Positions 22,097-34,563 of a stretch of 64,000 nt of DNA are shown in pieces (the first letter of the stretch is position 1; each line of letters begins with the position of its first letter). This DNA is from Kudoa neothunni. Its lineage: Eukaryota > Cnidaria. The position numbers and the translations under genes were made by a program. The stretch is taken from positions 5,270,001-5,334,000 of the forward strand of contig OZ199838.1 in NCBI GenBank assembly GCA_964304625.1, written 5' to 3'. The notes under the pieces were generated by a model. It saw only the letters and a program-made list of their open reading frames with translations. It did not search any database and was not told the DNA's origin.

Positions 22097-23365
22097 TCAA
22101 CCTATGGCGCCTCTATATTAAAGCTTCAGTTTTATATATTATTAGATATGAAGTACTTTTGAAAATGATAAGTTGACATCTTAATTGACGCGCAAGCTCG
22201 AAAAAATTGATCGATGTAAACATATTGATTGTACAGTTCTGCAGGTATACTACGCACTTTTTGGGACGGACCCGAGTGCGTAATAACCCTTCGCCACTGT
22301 TGAAAGCCATTGTTTACCAATCAAAAAAAATAAGTTTTCAACGTATGTTAGGGATAGCGCGGAATTTATAATTGGTTATGATTCAAACAAATATGATTTT
22401 TATTTAATTTTCATTTTCTCCCGCAATTGGATTATTTTTATTACCAAAAAATTTGTTAAGCACTTTAATTGTTCGAATCGTTACAAGTAACCATTTTTAA
22501 GTAATATATTATTTTCAGGTCGAAAACATAAAATTTCGACATGAGAGAGTCAAATTAGAATATAAAAAATATGGTATCTTTATGTACACACGTTAATCAA
22601 TATAAGTCTGGCCTTTAAAATATCTTAGGTGAAACTTGAAGTGTAATCTATCCAAAATAGACAAATTTTAAAGGAAACTTATTATTGTTTCTCAATACGA
22701 GAGTGAAACAACACAACAGAATGGATGAAACATCATGGGAGCCGTAACAGGCCCAACTTTGAGCTGAAGAGTTAATTGGAGATTTACTCGTGGAAGGGTT
22801 ACTGCTCCTTTTTTCGGCACATGTTTATTTTGTTAATTCCTTCCATAGTTCAAAATCCATACCAAAGAAAATCAAAATATTGATTAGCACACATATATTA
22901 TATTAAATCAAAGATCTAAGGACAGAAATAAATTAATTACGTAAGAATATTTCATTAATGGCATTAAGTGAGTGGTTGAGCATAAACAGAAAAATATTTT
23001 GTAAACCATAAAATTATAGTATCTTTTGTTTATGTGAATCAATACTGATTGACTATACCAAGATATATTTTCTTTTATAAGTAATTCGACCAATCAAACA
23101 AAGAGAAAGTCTTATTTTATCCGTGTACCGAAAAAGGAACAGTAACCCTTAATGGGCCAGCTTTATGTAATCCGATTAAAATTTACTATTGCAATTATTC
23201 AAATAAAAATTATGGTTACATCTATTTGAAAAAGAACTTTATTTTTAAATTCTTATAAAATATAATATACCATAATCAGTATTTGAAAGCGAATAACAAT
23301 CCCAGGAAATAATATCAAAGATAGATTGATCAAAAAACTCGCGCAGCTCATACTATTTGGAACTG
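22097..23365. other. AT-rich intergenic DNA
   Basis: No coding exon recognised. A few short open frames lack domains. Confidence 0.5.
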
Positions 23366-23752
23366 ATGGGCACGGAAAATCCCACGGAGTCTGTTGCAGT
23401 TGATGCTCTTATCAATTCGAAACAGAAAATATTCGCTGAACAAGAAAATAGACTCACCAAAGTTATTGAGCAACAAGAAGAATTAATTCAGTTGCTTGGA
23501 GATGGAAACAAAAAAGCTGACAAACTCTTATCCAATGACTTCTCATCGAGCATTGAAAAATTTGATTTATATACAAAAAAACTAATAAAATTAAAGTCTG
23601 AAATGGATCGAGTCAACATGAGAGTGTCCAACATCAAAAAAAGATTGTCCAAATTGGAAGACATTCGTTTGAAAGAACAACAAGATATTGACAATATTAA
23701 AAAATCACAACAAACTGTTTTCGACCATATCATTGCTAAGCCACCGGAATAA
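23366..23752 (+). CDS. BLOC1S6: Pallidin-like BLOC-1 subunit 6
   Basis: A single-exon 128-aa coiled-coil protein. BLOC1S6 (pallidin) is a subunit of BLOC-1, which acts in endosome-to-lysosome-related-organelle traffic and binds syntaxin 13. The segment YTKKLIKLKSEMDRVNMRVS followed by NIKKRLSKLEDIRLKEQQD aligns with the YHAKLVNIRKEMLMLHEKTS region of the vertebrate protein, including the final AKP. The first half holds a second heptad-like helix, EQENRLTKVIEQQEELIQLL. The ATG at 23366 is preferred over a TTG upstream. The stop lies only 12 bp from the stop of the convergent WDR53-like gene, so their 3' UTRs must overlap. Length is somewhat shorter than vertebrate pallidin. KXD1 or another BLOC/BORC coiled coil is the alternative. 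Confidence 0.62.
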   Translation: MGTENPTESVAVDALINSKQKIFAEQENRLTKVIEQQEELIQLLGDGNKKADKLLSNDFSSSIEKFDLYTKKLIKLKSEMDRVNMRVSNIKKRLSKLEDIRLKEQQDIDNIKKSQQTVFDHIIAKPPE

Positions 23753-23764
23753 TTTTTCTAATTG

Positions 23765-24996
23765 TCAATTTGAATATATTTTATACAGATATAGTGTGTT
23801 TTTTTGGCTGCTGGCGATAAACACCTTGTAATGTGTGCGTTGATCTATGTATGGGGTAGGTTGTTTTAAATGGGCATGGTTCACATTTGTTGGTAGTGAG
23901 ATTTGTTGTAGTAGAGATTCTTGTTCGTTATCCCAGTTGTAATTCCAGATTTTAAGGTAGTTATCATTCCCTACAGTAAGCAGGCGTAGGTCGGTTGGAG
24001 AATTGAGATTTAGATTAAATCCAAATAGGGCCCCTTCTCTAGAATGAGTTCTCCACACGTGAACCACATCCCAGGACTCTCTTGAGAGATCACTTTCACA
24101 CAATATAACATGTCCCGAGGCTATGATAAATGCATTTTAGTGTGATATATTAATCTCTTAGCAAAGCAAAACTACACTTGAGTAAAGTTATAAAATAAAA
24201 AATTCACCTGTGGAACCTAGCAGCAAATTAAGGTGATCGTCTGAGGTGAAATCACGACTAATGCTCACATGATTCACTAAAGGTGGGGAGAATTCGTTCG
24301 ATGCCAATCCAACCAGTACATTATGATCGATGAAATTGGTGGTTTTCTCTTCAGTTGTGCCATTCTCGGCCAAATAAAATCGAACAACTCCGTTCATAAA
24401 AGCTAACAGTTTCAATACGTTTACTTATATCAAAATGGAATTATGTAGAAGAACCTGTTGTGAATAATGTGCGGTCGGAAAATAGCACCTTATTGCGGTA
24501 AATTCCGATACAACCGAGATCATTGTTTGTAGATGAAACATATTCGTTAATGACAGACTTCGAAGTTAAATCAAACACACAACTATGACAACCATCTTCA
24601 TCAGCGATAACCACATGGAAATTATCGTCAATTTCAAAATGCTCCACATTATGAGGTAATCTATGGATGCTGAGAAATAGATCAAATTCACAAAAAATAC
24701 ACTACCAAATCTTCTGAAATTTTCTGTCTCAAGTCTCGAAAACAAATCTTTTTATCTTGGGTGTATAACACGGTGTTGTTACTCGGAGCAAATTGGCACG
24801 AGAGTACGGTGCTTAAATTTGACTTGAGAGAGGAATCGCATGAAACACATTTAGAAGTTGATGTATCTACGCAACAAAATCCATGATCATGTCCCATTAA
24901 AAGCTTTGTTGGTTCTCCATCGTTTGAAGTGCTTGAATATAGAATTTCGCCGACCCTACTGTCACAAGCTTGATAGGTGACTAGCGCTTGGCTCAT
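23765..24996 (-). CDS. WDR53: WDR53-like WD40 repeat protein
   Basis: Four exons (24996-24701, 24669-24455, 24402-24208, 24120-23765) join in phase to 353 aa, very close to human WDR53 (358 aa). WDR53 is a WD40 beta-propeller reported as a substrate receptor candidate for the CUL4-DDB1 ubiquitin ligase. Visible blades include VLSCQFAPSNNTVLYTQDKK-ICFRDLR, HFEIDDNFHVVIADEDG-CHSCVFDL, a blade ending in VVHVWRTH, and LRLLTVGNDNYLKIWNYN. A final strand THYKVFIASSQKNTLYLYKI resembles the closing strand of WDR53. Introns are 31, 52 and 87 bp; the 31-bp intron is the shortest I could support in the window by frame logic. Another small WD40 family is possible, but length and blade order favour WDR53. 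Confidence 0.62.
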
Positions 24997-26342
24997 ATTT
25001 GTACTTGTACACGTGGTACGAAAAAACAATTCTTATCGCCGAAAGCGATAAAATCAAAAATTATTTTATTTCTTGGTATTTCAAAATTAATAATCAATTA
25101 ATTAGAATAAATTAATATGCGATATAGAGCATATTATGAGTAATAGTTATATTATTGATTTCAATTTCAAACAACTACAAATACCTGAAATTTAATTTAA
25201 AAAATAAAAATTTACGTAATAATTAGAAAAAATAATAAGAATATTTAATGACGGAAAACAATGATTTTAATATTTTGTTCGAAAAAACGGTTCTAATAAT
25301 TTTATACAAATTAATTAATATTTCTCTCAGATAAATACAGAAAATTATATTCCTATTGTGTGAGGTTATAAAGGCATTTGTTAAATTGATTATGGAAAAG
25401 TACAAATTTAGAATTTAAATAAATCATAATAAAATCCTATCATTTCTACTTTTCGAGAGTATGTAAGATAACAGGTTGTTTTTTACAATTATATCAACTT
25501 GATAAGAGATCAAAAAATTTTTCTATTGAAACTTTTTTTTATACTGTTGTATTTTTAATATATTATTGGACGAGAGTTACCACACATTATTCAGTCATAC
25601 AACAAATTTATTAACTGAATAATAATATCTAGTTTCACTCCCTGGCATGCAATGGAATTTTGATAATAAATTGCTTGAATTGTGTCTGATATAGTGATTT
25701 CGATGTATTTTATCGAAATGCACAAATTGATTGATTTTAGACACATAAGTTACATTCTTTAAGAATAAGGTGGAATGATTTGCAAATATCGTCTAGCTCT
25801 TAATTTAATTCATCTAAAAACAAAATATGTTAAACTACTTATTAATTAAAAATTAATTACATTATTTTAGTTTAGTTTAGTTTAGTTTAATACAATAAAT
25901 AATAGGTTTGGGAGTTAGTTCCCACACTAATAAAAATATTCGTTTTACATAATTTTTAAATAAAAAACAACACTCACAATGTTTTACATTTTGAGGTCAT
26001 TATTTGAAATACCTTAAACATTAAAATTTAACACCTAAAATGGAATTAGAAAATAAATATTATTATTATATGAAAAAGTATACATAAATATAACGATTAG
26101 AAACTTTTAAATAATTTTATTAATCCAAATTAATTTTCACTCTAATAAATTTAATAATTTTTACAGTTATATATCAATAAGTAGTTAAAATTGATAACTT
26201 ATAAAACTAGTAAATATTTTATTTTGGAATATAATGAATAGAAAAATTATGATACAAAAATAAAAAAATTTATCTTGTTAATTTTCGTTTAAGGCGCTAA
26301 TGTGATTTAAGATGGTAGGATACGTATTTGAACTCTCTAGAT
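24997..26342. other. AT-rich intergenic DNA
   Basis: Very AT-rich, no exon recognised. A short tandem repeat of TTTAG (four units) lies near 25867-25889. The right edge holds one copy of the 8-bp duplication of the next element. Confidence 0.5.
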
Positions 26343-27905
26343 CAGTGGTGGAAACAATTTTTTTGGGGGAGGGCGGGGGGGTCGCATTGGCGCATTACAT
26401 AAGTTCAGAGGGCCGCAATGTTGACCACGCGTTCTTTTTTGAGAACTTGAATACCTAATAAATTTTAATTATAATTATTAAAAGTTAATATTATTCATTA
26501 GATACGCGTGAAATATTCAAACAATAAGTCTGATAAAATTATTTCAAAGTCATTTTAAACATGAGATTCAATATAACATATTGTACCTTAAAAAGAGGCC
26601 TAACTTATAAATATGAATATAGTCAAGTTAGTCTAAATTAATTACATTATGATATTTTGGATTACATCAAATTTGTTGTCACTTGAATATCACGAACGAG
26701 TAGAAGTAATTTCCTTACAATTTATTACAAGTATTTCAATTTAAAAATATGACTTTAATAACATAAAATTGTAAAAATCGTAATTTTTGTACGTATCAAT
26801 GTAATATTCATATTTTTTAAAGTTTTGTAAAATGATTCTTTAGAGTAAAAATCACCCCAAAAAGTATAAAAAATTATTATTTTCTACATTAAATTATTTC
26901 TTTTTATTTCACTTAATTATATCAACGGATAAAAAATATTTATCCTAAGGCTCCAACTCATAATTGATTTGGATTGTTTTTTTATAACTTTCAATGTATT
27001 TTAAGACCGATTATTCTTTATTGTTATCGTTGATTTTCTCACTGAATTCCCCGTGTTTCGGTTGGTGATGTTGCTTCAAATTATATTCCTTTAATACAGC
27101 AACTCATTCAAGACAGCGAAAATACACCACATCTTTCATCAAATGAGTGAAGAAATATTTTTGAGTCTAATCATCACTAAGATTAGGGTTTTCGTCAATA
27201 ACTGTACGCTTTTGGGAGGAAACATGTTTAATTGTGCAAAAACGTGTTGTTAAAAACTGACGATTAATAAGGGAAATTGGAGTGCATTATTACTCGATAA
27301 AATTAATAAGAAAAATTAAAAACTATTTCTACATTAAGCTGGTAAATGTTGATGCACTTCTGTTATAAACATTTATGTTTTAAAATCTAAGGATATCTAG
27401 AAAATGATAAAAAGTACATTGACTTTATACCCTTTTAAATACAACAATAAATAATTTTTTCTTTAATACATTGTTTGTAATGAATGCTATGGGAATGATT
27501 CTTATCGTGTTAGATTTCAAATTTAAGTACGAGTATCGCAGGCTCATGGTTTTTAATATTTACTTATTTTTAGAATCTATTTGTAGTAAATTAAATCTCA
27601 CGTACCAATTTTTTCCGAAACTGATAACCTGCTATGTTGTTTTAAGCGCGTACTAAACCTTACCTTGATCACTATCACATATAATCATAAATAGGGTGCA
27701 AGGGTAAGTAAAATTTCAAATCAGATAACGAATTCGCATAAATAAAAATTTATAAATCCACCATATTTATCAAAAATTTATTTATTAATTTGTTAATGGA
27801 AGAAAAATGCTGCCTTGGCGTTATTGGATGGTGAAAACGCGTGCATGCTCGCGCAAATTTTCAGCCTTATAAACCCGTCCTGAGGCTGCACTTCGCCCAC
27901 CACCG
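26343..27905. mobile_element. Non-autonomous hAT element, about 1.56 kb, with 8-bp target duplication
   Basis: The left end CAGTGGTGGAAAC and the inverse of the right end (CGGTGGTGGGCGAAG) are imperfect terminal inverted repeats. The 8-bp string CTCTAGAT flanks both sides exactly (26335-26342 and 27906-27913). Just inside the ends are GC-richer blocks typical of hAT elements, including GAGGGCCGCAATG on the left. The interior is AT-rich without a recognisable transposase, so the element depends on one supplied elsewhere. Its ends differ from the hAT family at 20114. Confidence 0.82.
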
Positions 27906-27913
27906 CTCTAGAT

Positions 27914-28761
27914 GTTGTTCAAATGAATGAATTATAGATTTACATCAGATACACGAAATAGTTTATAAAATAGTTTTCACGCGAAATTAATTTGAATTTT
28001 TACAAACGTAAAATTAAGGTTTATTTTAGTGTAGTTGGAAATTTATGGATATTTTAAAATCCATTCTAATTTTAAATAATTTTTAGATCTATTAGACTGA
28101 AAATTATTATTCCTTCACGAATATAATTTTTGAAAATGCATTCATGGTATCCTGGTCATATTAAAGTCTTTCGTAAAAAACCTCTCGTATTCTACATTTT
28201 TTCTTAAAACTGTGATAATAACTACGATTAAGATCCGTTATCTATCATTAATGTGAAGATTATTTAAAAATTAAAATATCAGATAGGTTATTTTTAAATA
28301 TGATTTCTGACAAAGGTACCTCCATTAATTATAATCTAAATTTTTAATCCAGGTTTTAAATGAACATTAAAGAGAAATAAGGTAACCCTATTTTTACTGG
28401 AAATATCTCTGTAAGAAGTTTTTTCCCGGCAACTTCAAAACAGCTTAAATTTCAAAAAACTTCCCTTAAAGCTTCAAGGATTTGTAATAACATTAATTGA
28501 TAATTTTCCGAATATTAGATAGACCTCTGTGAAACACAAGCGTATATACGCTGAAAATTATATTATAACTATTAATTATTTGTATTACTCAATGTAAAAG
28601 AGGAAAATATAAACATTGGGAATTATTAGTTAATAACATTGTTATGATGGCCTCAGTTTGCGAATAATTATTTATTCTACACTTTGAACAGCAAAAAATA
28701 GAAAAATTAACATCCAAACTAAAATATTATTAAAAATATCATACAGCAATATTAATAATAT
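27914..28761. other. AT-rich intergenic DNA
   Basis: Presumed 3' region of the SLC7 gene. Nothing else recognised. Confidence 0.45.
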
Positions 28762-30759
28762 CTATGATTCAATAGTGGCTGAACATTTATTTATATGAAA
28801 TTGACTATTCCTGATCCCATAGCCAAAATAGATAAGAATCCCTAGATAGAATTATGATACTAACAAACTAATGCATCAAAAATACCAATAATCATCCAAA
28901 CACAAAATCTAATCCAGGTGACAACTGAAAGTTTCATCATGAGAAAAACATTGATAATAATTGCAGCCAACGATAGAGTGGGGACAAACGGAGCCTGGTT
29001 GTCGAATTAAACTAGTTTAACTACAACAAACGAGATATACTTTGAAGGCGACGTCATCATTATTTTGGGGCTGGAACAATAATACAACATAGAACAATCC
29101 GAATATAATTCCAAATATTATAAGTATCACAGTGGCCAATACATTCAAACCACCAGAGTGATTGAAACCAATAATAGAAACCAGAGAGCATGTGGTCGAT
29201 GAACAAAAGCAAATAAAGACTGAAATCATAGCTGTTTTGAATGAGTGTTGAGTAGCTTTACACTTGTTGTTGAAGTTAAGATGAATAAAACTTTTAAGAT
29301 TGTAGCGTAATTGTTGGAAACGATTGTTGGGTTCATTTTTCATGTCCTCGTTTTCAAGTGTATCTTCTGTGGACAGTCTAGACACATTTGAATCAGACTC
29401 GGAAGACTTTTGGTCGTCCAAAGATTTCTTAGGAGTACAACCCCCAACACGATTACCAGCCAATTGGGTTGCAGGTTGATAGCGAAGTACAATCACACAC
29501 AGTGACACCAAGCTGTACGCCAACAATGTACCAATACTCATCATTTCAACGAGTTCTTTCAAATCGAAAACAAGCGCAAAAATAGCGGTTAAAATTCCCG
29601 GTATAGCAGTGGCTAGAATTGGAACATTTGTGAATTTGTTCACTTTTGCAAATATCGGATGGATGAGGCTGTCGCAGGACATTGCATAAATTATACGTGG
29701 TAAGGGGAACATAGATCCCAGTAAACTTGACGCCACTCCAAACACTGCACCCACCGAAATTACATGACTAGCCCATGACACTCCGGCCATCTGGAAAGCT
29801 ACAACAAGAGGTGATCGTTCCCCAAGGTTGCTGTAATCAGTCAACATTGTGATAACAGTCGAAACTCCAATGTAGCAGACTACCACAAACAAAAGTGTTA
29901 TAACTATTGCTTTGGGGATGGATTTAGATGGGTCTGCAGATTCTTCGCCGGTGGTGGCAATGATATCGAACCCAACGAATGCATAGAAACAAGAGGCAGC
30001 TCCAGAAAATGTTCCCCCAATGCCGTAAGGGAAAAATTTGTCATAGGTGGACCACCTGGTAGGATCTGCATAGAACGCGCCGACAATCACAAGAAATAGG
30101 ATAGCAGCTACATTAATCACATTGCAGAAAGTACCAAATCGGGTGGAATCTTTACATCCAAGAGCGAGAAGCCAAGTCACAGCTAGTGTTACAATAAATG
30201 CTACAATATCAGGCCTACTCTCGCCAACAATTGGATCAAAAGGTGAAAAATAATAAGTGGCATTGCCGATTGTAGCATCAACCAAATGTTCTAAGCTGGC
30301 TGAAAGTGCGGAAGCGTCTGCCGCGGTACCAATCATGTATTCAAGGATGAGATTCCAACCAATAAAGAATGCCCAAATTTCGCCTACAGCCACATAACTG
30401 TAGGCATAAGCCCCTCCAGTAGTGTTGGGTACTCTTGCACCGAATTCCGCGTAGGCTAGGCCAGAGAGAAGTGACGCGAAACCTGATATCACAAAAGATA
30501 TAACAACCGATGGACCCGCTATGAGTGATGCTACTTGGCCAGCTACTACGTACACGCCGGCGCCAAGTACTGCCCCAACTCCGAGCGATACAAGATCTGT
30601 GGTGGTAAGGCATTGTTTAAGATTAGTATCGATACGCTCGTGTTTTTTTCTATAGAAAACAGGAGAAAAATAATTTTTCAATTTTGTTTTAACGCGTTTA
30701 GTTTGTTTGACCGTTGAACAGTGCTCATTTGACAAACTGGATGATAATACTTGAGGCAT
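28762..30759 (-). CDS. SLC7 cationic amino acid transporter (CAT type)
   Basis: Three exons (30759-29041, 28994-28886, 28841-28762) give 635 aa, close to mammalian CAT-1 (about 629). These are plasma-membrane carriers for arginine, lysine and ornithine of the APC superfamily. The first exon starts TM1 with LVSLGVGAVLGAGVYVVAGQ, followed by AGPSVVISFVISGFASLLSG, YAEFGARVPNTTGGAYAYSY and GWNLILEYMIGTA. Further motifs are FYAFVGFDIIATTGEESADP with SKSIPKAI, and LGSMFPLPRIIYAMSCDSLI. A Ser/Asp-rich cytosolic loop lies at about residues 435-480. The last two exons add APFVPTLSLAAIIINVFLMM, TWIRFCVWMIIG and ILIYFGYGIRNS, the conserved last helices. Introns are 46 and 44 bp. The exact substrate and subtype (SLC7A1-4 or SLC7A14) cannot be decided. 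It is divergent from GPATCH11 with 193 bp between starts. Confidence 0.92.
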
Positions 30760-30952
30760 ATCACACCATGTAAATTCTTATTCAACCTCTCTCAAAATAA
30801 TCCAGGTATAATCATACAAATTGGAAAATTAAGCGTATTCAATCAATGCGAGAAATCAATTATCGTGGTGTTGAGTTTGAAAAACAGGACATCCGACCTG
30901 TTACGAGTAAGAGGTGGGTTGATCTATCGCCTCAATACGTTGTCTTGGTGTT

Positions 30953-31894
30953 ATGGTGGAAACCGGTGGATCATCTGATGAGGAAGATTACATGAGCGAA
31001 AAATTTCTGAATGTAGTGGTTTCAGTTGAAAAACTTAAACCAGCCAAGTTGATACGAGAAATCGAATTAGACAAAAGAAGACGACTCGCCAATGTGAAAA
31101 ATAAACAATCCAAACAACAACTTGAAGAAATTAATAGACAAAAAGCACTCAATACCAAAATCGATTCGTCAAATTTAGGCTATCAAATGCTGCTTAAAAT
31201 GGGTTACAAAGAAGGTGAAGGTCTGGGTCTTAATAGTAATTGAAAATTTCATGTTTGGCATATTTTTGCGATTAGAGGAAGGTGTTAGAGATCCTATTAA
31301 ATTAACCGTTAAACAAGGTAATGACAATCTCCTTTAAAAATATTTCCATCTCTTCCTAAGATAGAAGTGGTCTGGGAATGACCACCGAAGCCGACAAAAC
31401 AGCCACATTTAACTCAGCTCTAAAACGTCTCAAGGAAACACAACATAATATTACGTCTGATATTTTTATTAAAAAGCTCAAAACATCCAACTTGTCTCAG
31501 CAACTCTCTAGGGATATTCACACAGCTAGAAAAGCATGTCGTCATTTGGACGAGAATAAAGTAAATTGTTGATTTGATATACTATCATTATGTATTTCAA
31601 TGTTATTTTATAGGAGATACATAATCCAATCTTAAAATACTGGCCTATTGAAGACGAAAATTCTGATTCAGTTGACCTAGTAAATCCTCCCCCACCTTCT
31701 ATCTCCGACAATGTAATACCAATCATCACAAACCCATGATTTTTAAATCATAGGAGGCATTTTTGGATGAAATATTGGACCATCTGAGAAATACTCATTA
31801 TTATTGTATCTACTGTGGAACTTCCTATGATGGTAAGATAATTTTAGTAGTGTATAAACTAAACTGAACAATACGAAATTTAGTAGATACATAA
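30953..31894 (+). CDS. GPATCH11: GPATCH11-like G-patch protein
   Basis: Six exons (30953-31235, 31276-31317, 31361-31560, 31614-31712, 31754-31832, 31884-31894) join in phase to 237 aa. G-patch proteins bind and activate DEAH-box RNA helicases; GPATCH11 (CENP-Y) is a nuclear member. The N-terminus EEDYMSEKFLNV resembles the family's EEDYMSDSFINV. The G-patch is GYQMLLKMGYKEGEGLGLNK with RSGLGMT following. A conserved acidic/helical middle includes KACRHLDENK, and the C-terminal LDEILDHLRNTHYYCIYCGT matches the family's CxxC end. The tiny last exon (encoding VDT and stop) is chosen by frame only and is uncertain; vertebrate proteins continue further. The initiator could also be the ATG at 30991, but 30953 is the first in frame. 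Confidence 0.85.
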
Positions 31895-33778
31895 TTAATT
31901 TAATAAATTATTTTAATAAAATCAATAAATAATTATAAAATCATAAAACTATGTTTAATTATATTTAAAAATTGTGGCAACCCCTAAGAAAAATAAAATC
32001 TTGGATGCCTTTTTGCGCGCATGCGCAGAAATTGTTGTTAATTCCGAAAGTTCCTTTTTGTATGGGATACACATAGCTAGTTTTTAAAAACCTTCTATAA
32101 TGAATCGTTTCTGTTCCATTGAGCATAACTATTGGTCATAAATAATTGAACATAGTCAATATTAATTTTAAGAATGGCTGCGGTTTTATTTCAAAATTCT
32201 AATTACTTTTTTGCAGGAATCATCTCCGAAAATTGTTGTGTAAAATCACTGAGTTATTATCACCCAATTAATTTAGAAAATTCCATAAAATCTTCGATAA
32301 ATTATTGAATACTCATTTAATTTAATTTGTATAAAATCTTCGATTGTTTACCTAATTAATCTAATAAAATTTGTTGGGGATAATTTTCTTAATAGAGCCC
32401 TATCCATAAAAACTTGTTATCTTGAATGCAATCATGACCGTCCTCAATTTTTTGGTGGATGATAGCGTAATATCGGGTTAGAACAATTTCCTTAGCAAAA
32501 CATAAATTATTAATTGTATGTTTGACCTGAAAAATTGAGAAAATGATAAAGTGTGAATTAAAAATATATTCGTGCGCATGCGTCGAAAATATTTAAGATA
32601 GCGCTTTCCAGCTGGGGGTGTAAGATTGATGTCACAGTTATCAACTATTTTTAGGAATTTTTTAAATATATTATCAATTTTACAATATGTAAATCGTAAA
32701 AATTCAATATATGCATTATATTTTTGTTAGTTTCATCAGTTTTCGTATTTTTTCTTTCAATATAGTTCAGAAATCCCTTAAAAGGCGCGTTTAATTCAAA
32801 AAATTAATGCATAACGTTTTTAATTACTTTATTAACTTAGAAATGAGCCGGACTATTCATGAATAATAACAAGGTGAACAAATAAAAAGATAATATTTTT
32901 TATTCGACAAATTTTAAAATATTAAAATTACACTGGAACGAGAAAACAATATTATCTTTATTTAATTCATGGAACTAATTCTATATTACACTTAAGATAA
33001 ATCACTACAACGATTTTGAATGAACTACGCGTTATCGTATATAGCAGGGGTGGCCAAACCGCGGCTCTTGAAAAATTAAAATTTGGCTCATAAAGTTATT
33101 TTAACATTTTGAAAGTAATAGGATCATGCAGTTATCATGAATAAGAACACACGAATTTATTATTAATTAAACTTTTAGACAAAGTATAAATATAATAACA
33201 AACCCCGAAATATAATTGTTTCTCCCAGCGACTCCGAAAAATTTGAAGTTCATTAAACGCGGTTCCTATTTTAAACAAATCTGAACACTGCTAGTATAAA
33301 GAAAGAATGCGTGTTCGATTTGGACTGAGCGATGTTGATTTAAGAACAAGCATGCATGGATCAATGTATTGAACCTTCTTAATAAGCCACGCCGAAATTA
33401 TAAACATTTTAATCTTTACATCAATATAATATTTCTTAGTTTATTTTTAATGATGTTATTGTTAATTAGTAAATGAAATAATTTCAGATTTCCAAAAAAT
33501 TTTAGCTTAATTGCTTTTAAAATATTTAATGTGTTTAAATAATTGGATTATGTTAAAAACTATCAGAGCTTATTTTCATACAGACCTACTTTTAAAAGAC
33601 AATGCTCTTTGCAGTAAATAGCAACTGAATTAGTCGAAATTCTGAGCTACCTATGACTTGTGATATTAACTGATGAATTAGATGCTGATGATATGGATGA
33701 AAACTGCCCCGGAAAACACAAAGATAATCACTGAGAAGATGTACAAAATTTATGTATAGGATTTATAATTGATTGCAA
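31895..33778. other. AT-rich intergenic DNA with a possible hAT end
   Basis: GC-rich palindromes GCGCGCATGCGC near 32015 and GTGCGCATGCGTC near 32571 resemble the promoter motif seen elsewhere, but no gene could be attached. At 33045 the sequence CAGGGGTGGCCAAACCGCGG is a classic hAT terminal sequence; no matching right end was found. Confidence 0.5.
33045..33130 (+). mobile_element. hAT-type terminal sequence, solitary
   Basis: CAGGGGTGGCCAAACCGCGG followed by CTCTTGAAAA is the pattern found at the ends of many animal hAT elements. The element's other end, its length and its target duplication were not recognised, so only the end is annotated. Confidence 0.45.
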
Positions 33779-34411
33779 CTAGTGTTTATTTTCTTTCAAA
33801 TCGGTTATGTAATTGCTCACATTTTTGCTTATTGCGTATGACTTTTTCTCACGGCGCAGAGCCGTTTTGGTAAGGTAAACCTGCGAATCCACACGTTCAG
33901 CATTATTTACCTGAATGAATGCTTCTTTAATAGAGAACTAATAGAGAAATTTAATATAAATTTTCTGCAAGCATATTTAATAGGAACAAGTGTGTAAAAT
34001 ATTAAACCTACCCCTGTACGTAAACGTTTCTCATGACGACCCAACTGATTTTTGGTTATTTCACAAGGTTTGCCATCTGACCAAAAACCAAATTATTAAA
34101 TTAAAAATTTTTATAAGTCATAGTAACAGATTCAATTACCAGCCATATAAAAATCTGGTAGATCGAATAACGGTTGAAATTCAATTTTAATTCGGTTGGT
34201 TTCAATCCTAAATAGCAAGGAATCATCATTGGCAAAAATTACAAGGATGGAATCAATTAACTTACCGGTAATCTCTTTCTTCGTCCGAGAAACCATCATT
34301 GCTTGAGTCGATTATATCCTTCAACGAACGTTTGGAAGCGATACGATAAAACCTTCGAGACAAACAACTGTTGTTGTTCACACCAGCTGTAATTAACCCA
34401 TTCACACATTT
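33779..34411 (-). CDS. Unrecognised multi-exon gene facing NOB1, start not resolved
   Basis: Four exons were inferred: about 34411-34266, 34207-34140, 34076-34012 and 33937-33779. All three introns (58, 63 and 74 bp) have GT-AG ends and preserve one frame to a single stop, which is unlikely by chance. The product, about 145 residues visible, contains RRFYRIASKRSLKDIID, EFQPLFDLPDFYMADGKPCE, ITKNQLGRHEKRLRTG and QVYLTKTALRREKKSY. It is basic. No ATG lies in frame in the first visible exon, so a further 5' exon may exist (an AG acceptor ends at 34412). The basic N-terminus and overall size would suit a mitochondrial ribosomal or similar small protein, but I do not recognise it and claim no function. 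Confidence 0.6.
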
Positions 34412-34563
34412 CTGCAGTAAATTAAATTCTATATACACGGATTAGAACGTGAATCTATTCAATCGAAAAACCAATAATCATTCAAATCTCAAACGTCAAC
34501 GCTCAAACTCGATCAACGTGGCACGTGGTACCACTGCTTAGGCGAAGTGTTAAGTTTGCTGAA

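Noticed and set aside
25867-25889. TTTAG tandem run as a telomere-like repeat
   Set aside because: Only four units, five bases long, in AT-rich DNA; an ordinary microsatellite.
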